In this document: positions 24,813 through 36,270 of the stretch, one piece after another
How positions within the stretch are numbered: the stretch's first letter is position 1
Layout of the letters: the number at the start of each line of letters is the position of its first letter
Source: Siphonodentalium dalli
Lineage: Eukaryota > Mollusca > Scaphopoda > Gadilida > Siphonodentaliidae
Assembly (NCBI GenBank): GCA_032622095.1
Contig: CP136067.1
Location: 76,782,705-76,846,704, forward strand
Reading direction: 5' to 3'
Length of the DNA: 64,000 nucleotides
Program-made: the position numbers and the translations under genes
The notes under the pieces: generated by a model
Databases searched by the model: none
Told to the model about the DNA's origin: nothing
Seen by the model: the letters and a program-made list of their open reading frames with translations, nothing else

Positions 24813-24986
24813 GTGGTGCTGAATGGTGGGGGGCAGCTTCAGGCTTTGTTCGCCGAACTGTTGTTGGCTCAAGCAGTATTTTCGATGGTGGTCCTTCGAC
24901 AAATGGTTCCTCTACATCGCTATTATCTGGGGCAAATAGCACGAGTATACCTCTGATGCCGGCTCCCAATAATAGCCCACCAAATT
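24813..24986 (+). CDS. BAZ2B: BAZ2-like exon C with GAEWW motif
   Basis: Acceptor CCACACATAG, donor GTAAGG, 174 nt, phase 1 to phase 1. The first codons read G-GAEWWGAASGF, matching the GAEWW motif of vertebrate BAZ2B; the rest is serine/glycine/threonine-rich (VVGSSSIFDGGPSTNGSS). The frame stays open for 86 nt past the donor before a stop, so an intron-retention isoform would be truncated. A stop-free minus-strand frame covers the same bases and is most likely a shadow. Confidence 0.8.
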
Positions 24987-27234
24987 GTAAGGCATCCATT
25001 ATGTTGTGGTGGTCTACGCTTCCAGTAGAACTTTTCCCCATGTCTTCAGCTAATATGTCTTTGACACTTGTCTGAAGCTTTAAGCAAATCACACTTTATT
25101 TCCTCTACTAGTATATCACGCTGTTGGTGAAACAATTTTTCTCATATTATGTTGCAATCTCAATATTGGGGCTAATGTTTCTTCCTGTAGAACTGTTTTA
25201 CACGCTTTAAATATTAGAGTTTGAGTTTGGTTGTTCATCCCTCTTGTCAACAAGGAACCACCTCATTTCTCTCTCTCTCACATTCTATAGATTACATGTG
25301 GTCACATCTCAGTATTAGGATGTCAAAATGAGACCAATAAAAGTGTTAAGCCAGATAATCTAGCCTTCTAATATAACAACAATTCCAAGTAAAACTAAAT
25401 TTTACACTCTATAATAGATCAATCAAAATATTATTGTTGTTATTGACAACCTATTGGAATGCTTGAAATTTATTCAGAAAATGGTATCTAATTTTTGTGG
25501 CAAAGTATTATTTATTTGACATGGTCAATTGTTTTGTTGGTATATGAATGTCCATATATGTCAATTTGTCAATATGCTATTCAAATATGGCATTCTTAGT
25601 TCAAACAATATTAATACCCAGGATTAGATCCAAGAACTTCAAATTCTGTCACATGTCTTCACCAGAAGTTGTCTTGGTTAATCCAGAGTTTATACTTCAA
25701 ACTTGTTCCCACATAATATTTCACTGTATATTTTCCTTATGTCAATTCACAGGACTGCTTGGAACTATATTTTTTGGTCCAAACAATTCACTGAAAACAA
25801 TCATGTCAATTTCCTCTCGACACTTCAAATACCCTGTTTGGAGATATACATGCTGTAAAATAAGGGAGAAGCCACTTATCTCTTGGACATAAATAGAGAG
25901 AAGTGACACATTTTGGAGAGAAAATATCTCCCATTTCTCCCTCTAGGCTGGTCTCTGTTTTACAGCATTAATTAAATGGATCTGGATAACAAACTCTATT
26001 AGCATTTAAAGCATTATAGACAATATTGCTATTGTAAATTTCTGACACATAGTTTGCTATTGTAAATTAAATTATATTCCGTTAATAAAGCAAAGACACT
26101 CTTTAATTTTCACTTTAATATCTGCATATTTCTATCATTCACTGGGAATATCATGTGATGCTTTCATGCCACAAGTATACGATGACAGAACTTCGAAGTT
26201 AAATAATTCTCACACCTGAACTTGCCCATTATCCTCAAACTAGAGCAAAAACAAACATGGCATATAAATTCAGATTATCTTACTTGAACATGTATATTAT
26301 TCACAGGCTATTTGCAAACGTTCTGTTGAATTCCATTTGATGATGTTACTTGAATGTTACTACATGGAATAATTTACCTGTCTCTACAATACACATGATG
26401 GTGTATGACATTTTCATTTTCAGTATAAAAGAGTTATTAAGTGTAATCGACATAGAAAATATATCCACCAGTGGAAGGGATGTAACTCTATTATATACAT
26501 TGTACCCTTTTCCCAATAATCAAGCTGAGCAGTTGACATTTGATATAATAATGCTTGTCTTATTTATATGCACTCAATCTCCTTTGAGCACTGTACATAC
26601 ATGGCCTTGATCTCTTAGGTTGTTATTAGTAGTATGTGTCCGTGTCATTGGTGTTGGGCTGTGGATTGTGTTTTTCCTATAGGAGTTTTAATATGTATTC
26701 ATGTTATTTTTTCATTGAGTTTGAAGGTACGCTGTACAGAAACATGTCAGACCTTTAATAGCAAAAAAGTGAAAGCAGTACATGCCAAATATTTTCCATT
26801 TGTTGAAATGATATTGTATATCTTATGGTAACACAAGAACGCATATCAATTTTTAGTCATGGTATTATTTTACATATTAAAATTCTTTCTTTCTGAAAAT
26901 GAAATAGCAGTAAACTTTCCTGGACTTTAAACAGCAAACTGGGAATTCTGCCGAGGGGAAAAAACTGATCCTATCAGCAAACCTCATAACATTCATAATT
27001 TAAATGTAATGAGATATCAAACATACTAAACATGCTTCATATTGAACTGTCATGCAATAAAATTTCTTTGCACAGGCTCTATCAATTTCATTATGTATAT
27101 AATATGAGTATCATTCAAATATTCAACAAATCTATTATTAAAGAACAAACATTATGCCTCTGACTCCAATTTTAAGAATTGAGGAGTATTAATTTGCCAG
27201 ACTTGAATTTCATTATGATTTAATCATGTTCCAG
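24987..27234. other. Intron C; possible foldback at 25852-25967
   Basis: Mostly unassigned AT-rich intron. TGCTGTAAAATAAGGGAGAA near 25852 and its approximate complement ending TTTTACAGCA at 25967 suggest a small inverted-repeat element. ORFs here have no splice or domain support. Confidence 0.4.
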
Positions 27235-27632
27235 GGCTATTCATGCCTAATCCATTCAGCTCTGCTTGTGACACTTCAACAAATGACTCGCCACTCAAGA
27301 ACTCAAAGTCTCTAGACTCCTCCTCCTCATCGTCAAAGTTATCTAGCAAGTCATCAGAATCACTGGGCAGGCACTCAGATTTACAGAAGATTGATTTGAG
27401 AAAGAGTTCAGGCAGCAGCTTCTCAAAAAGGGCATCGACGTCCACCACAAACAGTCTGCCAAGTAGTATTTCCTATAGTGACGCTCTCAGTACAACATCT
27501 AGTATGTCAGACTCGTCCCCCAAGAAACACAAGTCTAAACCTTGCAGTATTTCAGTGCCGATTGTGTCGCCAGCTCAGAGGGAGGGTCTGATGAGAGACT
27601 CACCTCCTGTAGTGAACTCAAAATCCATGAAG
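27235..27632 (+). CDS. BAZ2B: BAZ2-like exon D, serine-rich
   Basis: Acceptor CATGTTCCAG; 398 nt; phase 1 to phase 0 with donor GTTTGT, a weaker donor than the others. Encodes LFMPNPFSSACDTSTNDSP followed by serine-rich tracts (LDSSSSSSKLSSKSSESL, then DALSTTSSMSDSSPKKHKSK). Probably disordered and phosphorylatable. The frame fits exons C and E only with these boundaries. Confidence 0.82.
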
Positions 27633-28026
27633 GTTTGTTCCAATATCGTATTCTCTCATAGTGAATAGCTCTCTACATATTATTCTTCAAGGTGGAACAT
27701 CAAATATAACTGATTTCTTATATATTTTGTGAGATCATTAATCTAGATGAAAGATCAATGATTATAACTTGTTCTATTGGAGAATTGTTATGTGGTTGGA
27801 GTTTGTGATACACATTGGGTTACGTAAAGATAACTAGGATGAAGTTAAGATACTCAACAGTTTTTCACATCCCATTAATAGGTGTTTAGCTCACCTTAGA
27901 TAAAGTTTCTTGTGGAGCTACAGTCAAATATCAAAACACAATACGTGGAATTTTTTCCAGGTTTGTCTGTAATTGGAAACAGTCAGTTGTTTGGCCTTAT
28001 TAGTTGTCTTCAAAAATCCTCATTAA

Positions 28027-28838
28027 CAGTGTTCGCGCTGGACTGAAAAATCTGTTGGCCAAATGTAAATTTTATTGGCCAATTTAAATCCTCATTTTCT
28101 TGGAGGTTCACAATTGAAATTAAAACGAAATTCGCAAACATGAAACTAACATTCTATATAATTATAATCATATAAATCTGCTTAAACATGTGCATTAACT
28201 CTTTGTCGCTGATACTATCGTCGCCAGCTAATAAAGCAACGAGCTGTGTTTATAGTCATCGCTATTTTCGCTGAGATAAAACAAAATTGTTGCTTATTAA
28301 CGTGAGGTGATAACTGTTGACTATCTATTGTATTCAAACATTTTATGATATGAAGCAGGTTGTTGCTAGTAGACAGGAGGTAGTTTATGACACATTACGT
28401 AACTGACATCCATTGTGTTAAGTACTGATCGCTTGTACATTCGATTATGGAACAATGCATTTACGTATTTTATCTTACAGACTGCCTAATCAACAAAATG
28501 TTACATACCCAATGTACAGATTTAAGCATTATGACGATTAGCGATTTAAATCAAATATTATTTGAAATGGCTGGTTAAATGTTAGAGCTTACATTGTCCA
28601 CTTTGTACAGTGGTCACAATTAAATCAATGCTCCTGTTACAAAATAAATTTGGGTTTTCATGGTACGATATTTCCGAAGTACAAAACCCACATATACTTT
28701 CATCACCTAACTTCATTGATCTATTCAATGCTTTTGAATTAGCTTTCCGTCTCAATTTGGGGTAAACAAAAATTTGGCCAACCGAAATTTTTATTGGCCA
28801 ATTTCGAAAAAAATTGGCCACAGACAGCGTGAACATTG
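28027..28838. mobile_element. 0.8-kb TIR element in intron D
   Basis: Left end AGTGTTCGCGCTG followed by TTGGCCAA...TTTTATTGGCCAATTT; right end TTTTTATTGGCCAATTTCG... CAGCGTGAACATTG in inverse orientation. Non-autonomous; no ORF recognised. TSD not determined. Confidence 0.6.
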
Positions 28839-28845
28839 CTCATTT

Positions 28846-29071
28846 ACCCTTCTGTGACTGGAGCTTCCTGAAATTTTGTGAAAACCATGTGCCAATGCAT
28901 TCTCTTATATATGTGAGTCGCCCATATGGAGCCTGACAATATTTACCTTGACCTGCATTGGCCTGACAATATTTACCTTGAACTTGTAAGCCAATGCTAT
29001 ATATGCGAGGCTCCCTATGGGAGACTCGCATATATAAGAGAATGCACTAACACAGGATCTTTAATGCTGCA
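28846..29071. mobile_element. CATGACTGGAGC-family MITE, right end lost
   Basis: Starts CCCTTCTGTGACTGGAGCTTC and contains two copies of the CTCTTATATATG...CGCATATATAAGAG module; ends abruptly at GATCTTTAATGCTGCA, 16 bp before the 56-bp minisatellite. Confidence 0.65.
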
Positions 29072-29087
29072 TAAAATGATTTCGTTG

Positions 29088-29983
29088 GTTAACTGTGCGT
29101 TTTGAATGTTTATTAAGGTTTCGCTGGCGAATCAATATTATTTGTTAACTGGTATTTTGAACATTTATTTAGGGTTTTGCCTGAGAATCAATATTATTTG
29201 TTAACTGGCATTTTGAACATTTATTTAGGGTTTTGCCAGAGAATCAGTATTATTTGTTAACTGATATTTTGAACATTTATTTAGGGTTTTGCCGGAGAAT
29301 CAGTATTATTTGTTAACTGATATTTTGAACATTAATTTAGGGTTTTGCTGGAGAATCAGTATTATTTGTTAACTGATATTTTGAACATTTATTTAGGGTT
29401 TTGCCAGAGAATCAGTATTATTTGTTAACTGATATTTTGAACATTTATTTAGGGTTTTGCCGGAGAATCAGTATTATTTGTTAACTGATATTTTGAACAT
29501 TAATTTAGGGTTTTGCCGGAGATTCAGTATTATTTGTTAACTGATATTTTGAACATTTATTTAGGGTTTTGCCGGAGAATCAGTATTATTTGTTAACTGA
29601 TATTTTGAACATTAATTTAGGGTTTTGCCGGAGAATCAGTATTATTTGTTAACTGATATTTTGAACATTAATTTAGGGTTTTGCTGGAGAATCAGTATTA
29701 TTTGTTAACTGATATTTTGAACATTTATTTAGGGTTTTGCCAGAGAATCAGTATTATTTGTTAACTGATATTTTGAACATTTATTTAGGGTTTTGCCGAA
29801 GAATCAGTATTATTTGTTAACTGATATTTTGAACATTTATTTAGGGTTTTGCCGGAGAATCAGTATTATTTGTTAACTGATATTTTGAACATTTATTTAG
29901 GGTTTTGCCGGAGAATCAGTATTATTTGTTAACTGATATTTTGAACATTTATTTAGGGTTTTGCCGGAGAATCAGTATTATTT
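29088..29983 (+). repeat. Minisatellite, 16 x 56 bp, carrying the exon E splice acceptor
   Basis: Sixteen units of exactly 56 bp start GTTAACTG and end CAGTATTATTT. Each contains CATTTATTTAG followed by GGTTTTGCCGGAGAATCAG, which in the last unit is the real acceptor and first nine codons (GFAGESVLF) of exon E. Units differ by only a few bases, except the first, which has several changes. An upstream acceptor would lead into GTTAACTGA, an in-frame stop, so use of earlier units would truncate the protein unless the GTTAAC at unit ends acts as a donor. Confidence 0.93.
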
Positions 29984-30082
29984 GACATGAATGGATCTGA
30001 TGATGATTCTATAGATTCTAGTCTCAGTGAGGAATATGTCAAGAAAAACTTCCCAACAAAAGATGAGCTTCTGAAGAATAAC
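29957..30082 (+). CDS. BAZ2B: BAZ2-like exon E, acidic
   Basis: Begins inside the last minisatellite unit (acceptor CATTTATTTAG), donor GTGAGT, 126 nt, phase 0 both ends. Encodes GFAGESVLFDMNGSDDDSID then SSLSEEYVKKNFPTKDELLK. Acidic/serine patch followed by a lysine-rich segment. Choosing this acceptor is the only way to keep the frame from exon D without stops. Confidence 0.85.
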
Positions 30083-31001
30083 GTGAGTCATTAATCCTTG
30101 TATTCTGGGGAGAGTACTAATCTAGTTAATGCTAAGTTTATATGACAATTGAAATTATTTCATAACTACAGAATCAGAAGTGTTAAAGAAAAGTGGTACA
30201 TGTATACTATATATCTCACATAATGTAGAAATGTTGAGCTCTTACATACATGTTTCTCATTGACTGACTAGGCAGAGCAGAGATTAGAGACTGTGGCTGT
30301 CTGTTGACTGTTCTGTGAATCAAACCTGAATGAATATAAAAATAGAAAATCAATGAATTTTTACTTAATATTGAAACAATTATCTTAAAGGATTGTGATC
30401 CTGAAGTATAAAGCACTTTGGAAAGCCCTCCAAATTATAAACACGATGACCAGTTTTCATAACTATCGCATAGAAATAAGGTGGAAATAAATAATAACCC
30501 CACCTGTTCTCCGGCTGTCTCCACAGCTTACCTCTATCGGTAGGACAAACAAAAAGTGCGGATTTTTAGCCGGAAATTATTGTGTCTACCAATACTATTT
30601 AATCACGGTTGGTGATGTTAAAAGCACAGTCGACAGCAAGCATGTGTGCAATAGAAGAAAAAAAAAATACATTGCTGTTGTAGACATTTTACGAACAGGA
30701 TATTGACCACGATAGTGATTTGTTAGGCTGCTAATCATACATTGTATTGTCATCGCTCAGCGAATTATCGTCAGAGTTTTGGAGGTGCAATCATTATAAA
30801 AATTAAATTAGTGACCAAATGTTGGATTATATGAGCATAATGGACATTTTAAGTATATATTGTAGGTATATTGATCACAATCCCTAAAGGAATACGTTTC
30901 TCATTTTAGAAACTCTGCAAATAACACTTTACACATACCTGCTTTGTTGTGCATACTTTCGTTATGTGTTTACAGGAAACTTATTCCAATTGATTTTCTA
31001 G
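30083..31001. other. Intron E, nothing recognised
   Basis: AT-rich, no repeat boundaries supported. Confidence 0.5.
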
Positions 31002-31220
31002 GGTGAGAGTTCATCATATAACAGTAAGAAGCCAGTATTACTGAACATCCCCCACCACATCGATGGGACGAAGAAGAAACAGATAGCTGACCAAATAATG
31101 CAGAAGGTACAGAACAAGCTGCCAGGGACAGATAATCTCCTTTCCTCCATTAGTCAACAAATGAAGAAATCTCGGAAGAATAAGATCATGTCGCCTAGTC
31201 TTACTCCTGAACAATTGGAG
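31002..31220 (+). CDS. BAZ2B: BAZ2-like exon F, basic linker
   Basis: Acceptor TTGATTTTCTAG, 73 codons, phase 0 both ends, donor GTAAAT. Encodes GESSSYNSKKPVLLNIPHHI, then KKKQIADQIMQKVQNKL and MKKSRKNKIMSPSLTPEQLE. Lysine-rich with a predicted helix; nuclear localisation-like KKSRKNK. Function unassigned within the family's N-terminal half. Confidence 0.88.
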
Positions 31221-31624
31221 GTAAATAATTCTATATTAAAGATGCTGCTGATTAGTACTTATCAAAACCTAACATTTAACAAAAGTTCGAAGCAGAAGTG
31301 AAAATAAAAAGTTACAAAAATGACTTGCAGATAACAGAAGGATATATATCATGACAACCAAGTCTCAAGTCATCTGCAACAAGTTTGCCAAAAGATTTGA
31401 TGCATTGTCTGTATGTTCTACAACACCTTTGTATTTGTTAAGCCAAAACCTTTACTGAGAGCTTTTTTGATATGAGTATGCAATTTTAATTGTAATTTTC
31501 TAAATTATTTAGTCAATACAATTGTGACAGGTGACATAAGTCATGTCATTTCTCATAGAGACAATACAAATTGACATGGATAGTTTTAGCTTGAATTCCA
31601 ATGGTACCTATCCATTTGAATATA

Positions 31625-34600
31625 CAGTAACACTTCTCCAAACTGGACCCTCTATAAACTGAATCCCTCTCCATACAGAGCTGTCCAGTCCCAAATTCAC
31701 CCAAGAGCATTCTCACTAAAAATTACTTCTGTAGTTTGAAATCTCTCCATTCCGAATGCGTAAGCAGCCATACGCTGCATTTCGATCTCCGTAAACCGAA
31801 TACACATGCGCATCAGATCAGTGTTTTAATACCGTTGTCTGACATTGGCCCTAATCAGTTGTCTTTTGTTCAGATTATGCTTTTAGTCTGACAATAACAA
31901 CATATGCCTCATTAGATATTGCTATGTTTGTTTCACAACTTAGTAAACAATTGATAATTCACAGTTTAAGCTACCTCATTGGCAGTTTGTTTTTACAGCA
32001 GTCGTTACACTATAGATCGATGGAGTTTCAAAACACAGTCAACATAAACACTGGTTGCTTATAAATCCCTAGTTGTACATTCATCAACGAAATATTTTCG
32101 CATTGAATTCCAAGTAGAATATTACATGTAATCAAACGATCCACAATCTATGCTATTAAAAGCCGTCTAAGAAGGAGCTTAGCACAAAACATGGAATCGG
32201 CCAGTTGTCCATCATCTTAGTTTTATATAAATATTTTTTTATTGTGCATCTTTGTCACTTTTTTTATGTGTACCCAGACTGTATGGTACACATAATGCTG
32301 TCTGTCTGCAGACGCATGCTGTCTAACACGATAACTGGGGTATTTTTTATCAGATCATATTCATATTTAATACGCAGGTTTATGTTAAGACACCCCTCAC
32401 CTGTATAGTTTTTTGCTATCGATCAGTTGATTGGTTTAGAAAATATTAACACTTTACATCCATCTCATAAGCGTGAATGTACTTTTCCAAGTGATCAAAG
32501 GGGAGTAATTCTACATTATTTTTACCCTCATTCACTCTCAGCTGTAGCTACCCTGTGGTGGGAGGGTGAATGTTTTTTTTACATTTCTGCTGAAGATCAA
32601 TATGTAGGGTCCGTAGAACCTACGATGGGACAGGCCAACCATGGTTTAGACTGTTGTATCAAATTGAAAATCCGTGCTCAAAAACCTGTTTCCTCATACC
32701 AGAGAATAGTGCTGGGCTGTTGTATTCGGTTGTACTCGATGATTGATTTATCATACAGTACATACCAGATGACAGCTCAAAAATATCTCTAATCAAGTTC
32801 AACCCTGTCTGTGCACATGCCATGTTTATTTCCACATGTTGACCACATGGTTTTTGTCCGCCGACCCAACGGGTTCGGAGGACTATTATAATCAGCCTGT
32901 GCGTGCGTGCGTCCGTCCGTCCGTCCGTCCGAGGTTTCCGGATGATAACTTTAGTTAGAGTGAACCAAATTAAATTAAATTTGGTATTTGGGTTTACTAG
33001 CAGAAAAGACAGGTCAAGTTCGAATTATGCCCCTTTTTCGACTTAGAATTTTACCGTCTGTTAACATTTTTGGTTTCCGAACGATAACTCCAGTTTGGAT
33101 TATTTGATCTGAACCAAAGTTGGTATGTGTATTTCGCAGCTAAAGATACAGGCCAAGTTCGAATATGTGTTCTGTCGAATTATTTTTACATGAGTTACGG
33201 CCCTTTTTCGACTTAGAATTTGACCGTCTGTTAACATTTTTGGTTTCCGACCGATAACTCCAGTTTGGATTATTTGATCTGAACCAAAGTTGGTATGTGT
33301 CTTTCTCCCAGCAAAACACAGGTCAAGTTTGAATTCGGGTTCCGCCCGCCAATTTTCACCAGAGTTATGTCCCTTTTTTACTTAGAATTGTTGCCAATTT
33401 GAGGTTTCCGGATGATAACTTTCGTAAATGTGTACTGAATAAAATTAAATTTGGTATGTAGGTTTACTAGCACTAAAGACAGGTTTTTATGCGCAAACAA
33501 CGGTCGTATCAAGCCGAGTCTTCGAGGCGGACATGAGGTCTACCGACCTTTTATTCTCGCTAAAATCTTACTTTTCATAGTGAAAGTTAAGCTTGTATTT
33601 GCTGGTATAAATGTAAACCGACCCCTGATATTTTGGCATACATGCATCGTTTCCCTCATGTTAGGTAATGAATCTGAATTTGTTTCAGGCAAAATTACCA
33701 TAGTCATTGGTAAAACACAGATGGCCTCTTTCCTTTCTGTTGCAATTTGTGGTATTGGTGACTGGTCATCGGAGATGAAGAAATAAAACCAGACCTGAAC
33801 AAAACTACTCTTTTAATTTGATTTATATTGATTTATATAAAGCCCCCTTTATTTTATTTTATTTTTTTTGGCACCAAAACTGACTCACATATTTTTTCAT
33901 CCAATCATTCTCTTGATTCATATCCAGATTTACAACGACACACTATTCGCATGTATAGATTTTGGTATCAATTTATCATTTTTAGCTCAACTTTACTTTG
34001 AAAAGTTTGAGCTATTGCCGTGTATTGGTGTCCATCGTTCGTCCGTCCATCAACAATTTCCTTTTGCTCACCCTACAGGCCGCATCCCTCATCCGATCAT
34101 CACCCAACTTCATATGGATCTTCGCGGTGACCTCTTGATGGGAGCCATCGATTTTTTCCAAAAATTCGTTATAAAACATGGCTGCCAGCAGCAGCCCACA
34201 TTTATTTGTGAAATGTTTCAAATGAAAATAATTTCACGTACACAATACAAGACCTTTACTGTAACTTTTTTGCTTTCCTTCTTCTTTATCATTCTATTCA
34301 TTGATCAGCAAAAAATAAACTCCTTCCCAAGTTGAGCTACATACTGTCACTGACACTTTCATTTATATACTAACCCCTCTATCATGAACACTAGCTATCG
34401 AAACAGTACAGCAATACTAATATCTACTTACAAAACTTTGTGTTCATATTTTCTGTTTCTGTTCATATTGACACACTCCTCACCTGCATGGTATCTGGTA
34501 TTGTTTGGTTGATTAGCTCAGAAAATATTATCGCTTCATAGGCACATGCTATCCCATGTAATAATAAATATTTTCACCCAATCATTGTTATAATTTCAAT

Positions 34601-34881
34601 TCCGATTAACATTTCACACAAGTGGATAGATTCTGGTTTTATGCCATGTAACATCTCTATCCAATCATCTTCACTTTTTGTGAATAGTTATATATTCAGT
34701 TCTGGATTGATGGTTATGATTGTTGTAGGCAGTATGGTTGAAGTTGACAATCGTGATGAGACTCTCTTGGTAATTGCAGCTTCATTTTTCCTGATGATGC
34801 TTTTTTCTATAAACCGGACACCTCTCTAAACCGAACAGAAAGGTCAGTCCGATGGATGTTCAGTTTGGAGAGGTTTTACTG
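31625..34881. mobile_element. 3.26-kb pogo/Tigger-like element with nested repeats
   Basis: TA-flanked; left end CAGTAACACTTCTCCAAAC, right end GGAGAGGTTTTACTG with the subterminal AAACCGAACAGAAAGG. The same ends bound the 1.18-kb element at 62150. The CAGTRAAACCTCTC-type terminus with TA duplication is typical of pogo/Tigger non-autonomous elements; superfamily is an inference. It is inflated by insertions, including a TCCGTCCG repeat (32870-33480). No transposase seen. Confidence 0.7.
32870..33480. repeat. TCCGTCCG-type dispersed repeat with internal tandem units
   Basis: Starts with a GTGCGTGCGTCCGTCCGTCC simple repeat, then three or four similar units of about 150-200 bp sharing GGTTTCCG-ATGATAACT and ACCAAAGTTGGTATGTG. 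Related designs occur at 34015, 36918, 54405 and 56325. Confidence 0.6.
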
Positions 34882-34883
34882 TA

Positions 34884-35189
34884 TGTACTTCCAATCCATG
34901 AATTGTGTAATGAAATATCTAACTTAATTTAAAAGTGTGAAGACTTAAAGAGTAGCGAAGTATTATTTCTTCAATTTTCCTTAATAGCACTTACCATCAC
35001 AGAAGTCAGCTAGGTATACACTAAAGTTTGGGGGGTTCTTGAGTCTAATAAAATTTTGAATTCTTTTCTCAAATTTGAATTTGACTGCTCATTCTGTTAT
35101 TTTGGGTTGTTCTTTCTTATGAGGGAAATTAAAGGCTATCAAACACATCACTGTGATCATTCTTCACAAATTACTTTTGTCTCCTGCAG
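34884..35189. other. End of intron F, nothing recognised
   Basis: AT-rich sequence up to the pyrimidine-rich acceptor of exon G. Confidence 0.5.
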
Positions 35190-35597
35190 ACACAGAAGCA
35201 AAAACAACAGGAGCTAAAGGCACAACTTGAGGCAGAGCTTAAACAACAGCAACTTCAGCTCAGAATGCTCAAAAAAGCTCAAGCTCAGAAAGAAAAGGAG
35301 ACATTTCTAGCTCGCCAGTTGGAAATTATTAAACAACGGAAAGAGAACTCATCTCCAGCAAGCAAGCTAAATTCTAGTCAAAACTCTGAGAGTGGCTCTC
35401 CATGTAAGAGGCCAAGAAAGGACAGTGATTCAGCTGGCAATATGTCTGATTTAGCCAGTGAGATTGCTGCGAGGGCGAGATCTCCCAGTAAAAACAGACG
35501 GAAGGAGAACATGTCACCAATGAACTGGAATGACATCCGGAAGAAATCACTGACTTCGAGGTCACAAAGTTCATCCCCTACAAGAGATGCTAATATG
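35190..35597 (+). CDS. BAZ2B: BAZ2-like exon G, coiled coil and basic patch
   Basis: Acceptor TTTTGTCTCCTGCAG, 136 codons, phase 0 both ends, donor GTTAGT. The first about 50 residues are glutamine/lysine/glutamate-rich heptad-like helix (TQKQKQQELKAQLEAELKQQ, LRMLKKAQAQKEKETF). Then a serine-rich region with a likely nuclear localisation signal CKRPRKD and repeated SPxK/R motifs (RSPSKNRRKE, SSSPTRD). Largest exon seen. Interaction role is inferred from composition only. Confidence 0.9.
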
Positions 35598-35913
35598 GTT
35601 AGTATTCATAGTTGAATAGTTTTACACATGCTGTTTCATTCCATGTTTAAACATGCACATGTTTGTCATTTCTAAAGGATATAGACTAAAGCCAAATAAA
35701 TAAAAAATGTGTGTTCTTCTTTGTCAATGGTTTGTTAAAAGTTATGCAAACATGCCTTTAACTTTCTAAGACCTCAATAGTTATCCTCTCATCCATCCAC
35801 AAAAGAAATTTTCCATAAAAATGTAATATGCCAGTCTGAATTTAGATGCAAGAGTTATTAAAAGTGAGACAATTGAATTTGAGAAGAAATTTGAATGGAA
35901 TGTGATCATTCTT

Positions 35914-36009
35914 ATCAAACAAGCTGAATTTAGTTTTCTTTCCTTGGCTACATGAGTTGGTAATCTTGGTAATCTGCCATTGTAGGCAGCCAAGGCAAAT
36001 CAACATGAC
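35914..36009 (+). repeat. Degenerate copy of the exon J splice acceptor
   Basis: This intronic stretch (ATCAAACAAGCTGAATTTAG ... CCATTGTAGGCAGCCAA) matches 41210-41310, which includes the intron end and first bases of TAM exon J. The copy retains the AG acceptor and GCAGCCAA but then diverges (AAATCAACATGACAG against GAATCATCGTGACAG). A 12-bp GGTAATCTTGGTAATCT local duplication occurs within it. Confidence 0.8.
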
Positions 36010-36149
36010 AGTACCTGCTTTAAAAATTTGAATTTTCATAAATAATAGTTTCTTTCCACATTCTTCCAGTTGGCACTGTTTCTGTGTACTCACTGATCTG
36101 GCTGATTCACTGAAATAATCGTTAACAATATGTCTTCTTAATGTTTCAG

Positions 36150-36270
36150 CACATTCTCCTTCTTCAGAACTCTATAGAGAACCACTCTGCTGGTGCCGCC
36201 CAGTCTAAGATGAAGCTACATGCACACAAAAAGCATGACGATTCAAGCTCAGAATGTACCTCAGAGATAG
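36150..36270 (+). CDS. BAZ2B: BAZ2-like exon H
   Basis: Acceptor TTAATGTTTCAG, donor GTGAGT, 121 nt, phase 0 to phase 1. Encodes HILLLQNSIENHSAGAAQSK, then a histidine/lysine stretch (LHAHKKHDD) and SSSECTSEI. The last 24 nt and the donor are the founder of the tandem repeat that follows. Confidence 0.85.

Noticed and set aside
24790-25092. 100-codon minus-strand ORF opposite exon C
   Set aside because: It overlaps a + strand exon that fits the BAZ2 chain in phase and motif (GAEWW); no domain or splice sites support the minus frame, so I treat it as a shadow.
27201-27234. Alternative upstream acceptor for exon D (TTTGCCAG at about 27200)
   Set aside because: It adds TTGAATTT... codons with an in-frame stop in the phase needed from exon C, whereas 27235 keeps the frame open.
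27224-27448. Acidic 74-codon minus-strand ORF
   Set aside because: Exact antisense of the serine-rich exon D; reverse-complemented serine codons read as acidic residues.
29088-29983. CRISPR-like array
   Set aside because: Units are contiguous 56-bp tandem repeats with no unique spacers, in an animal intron.
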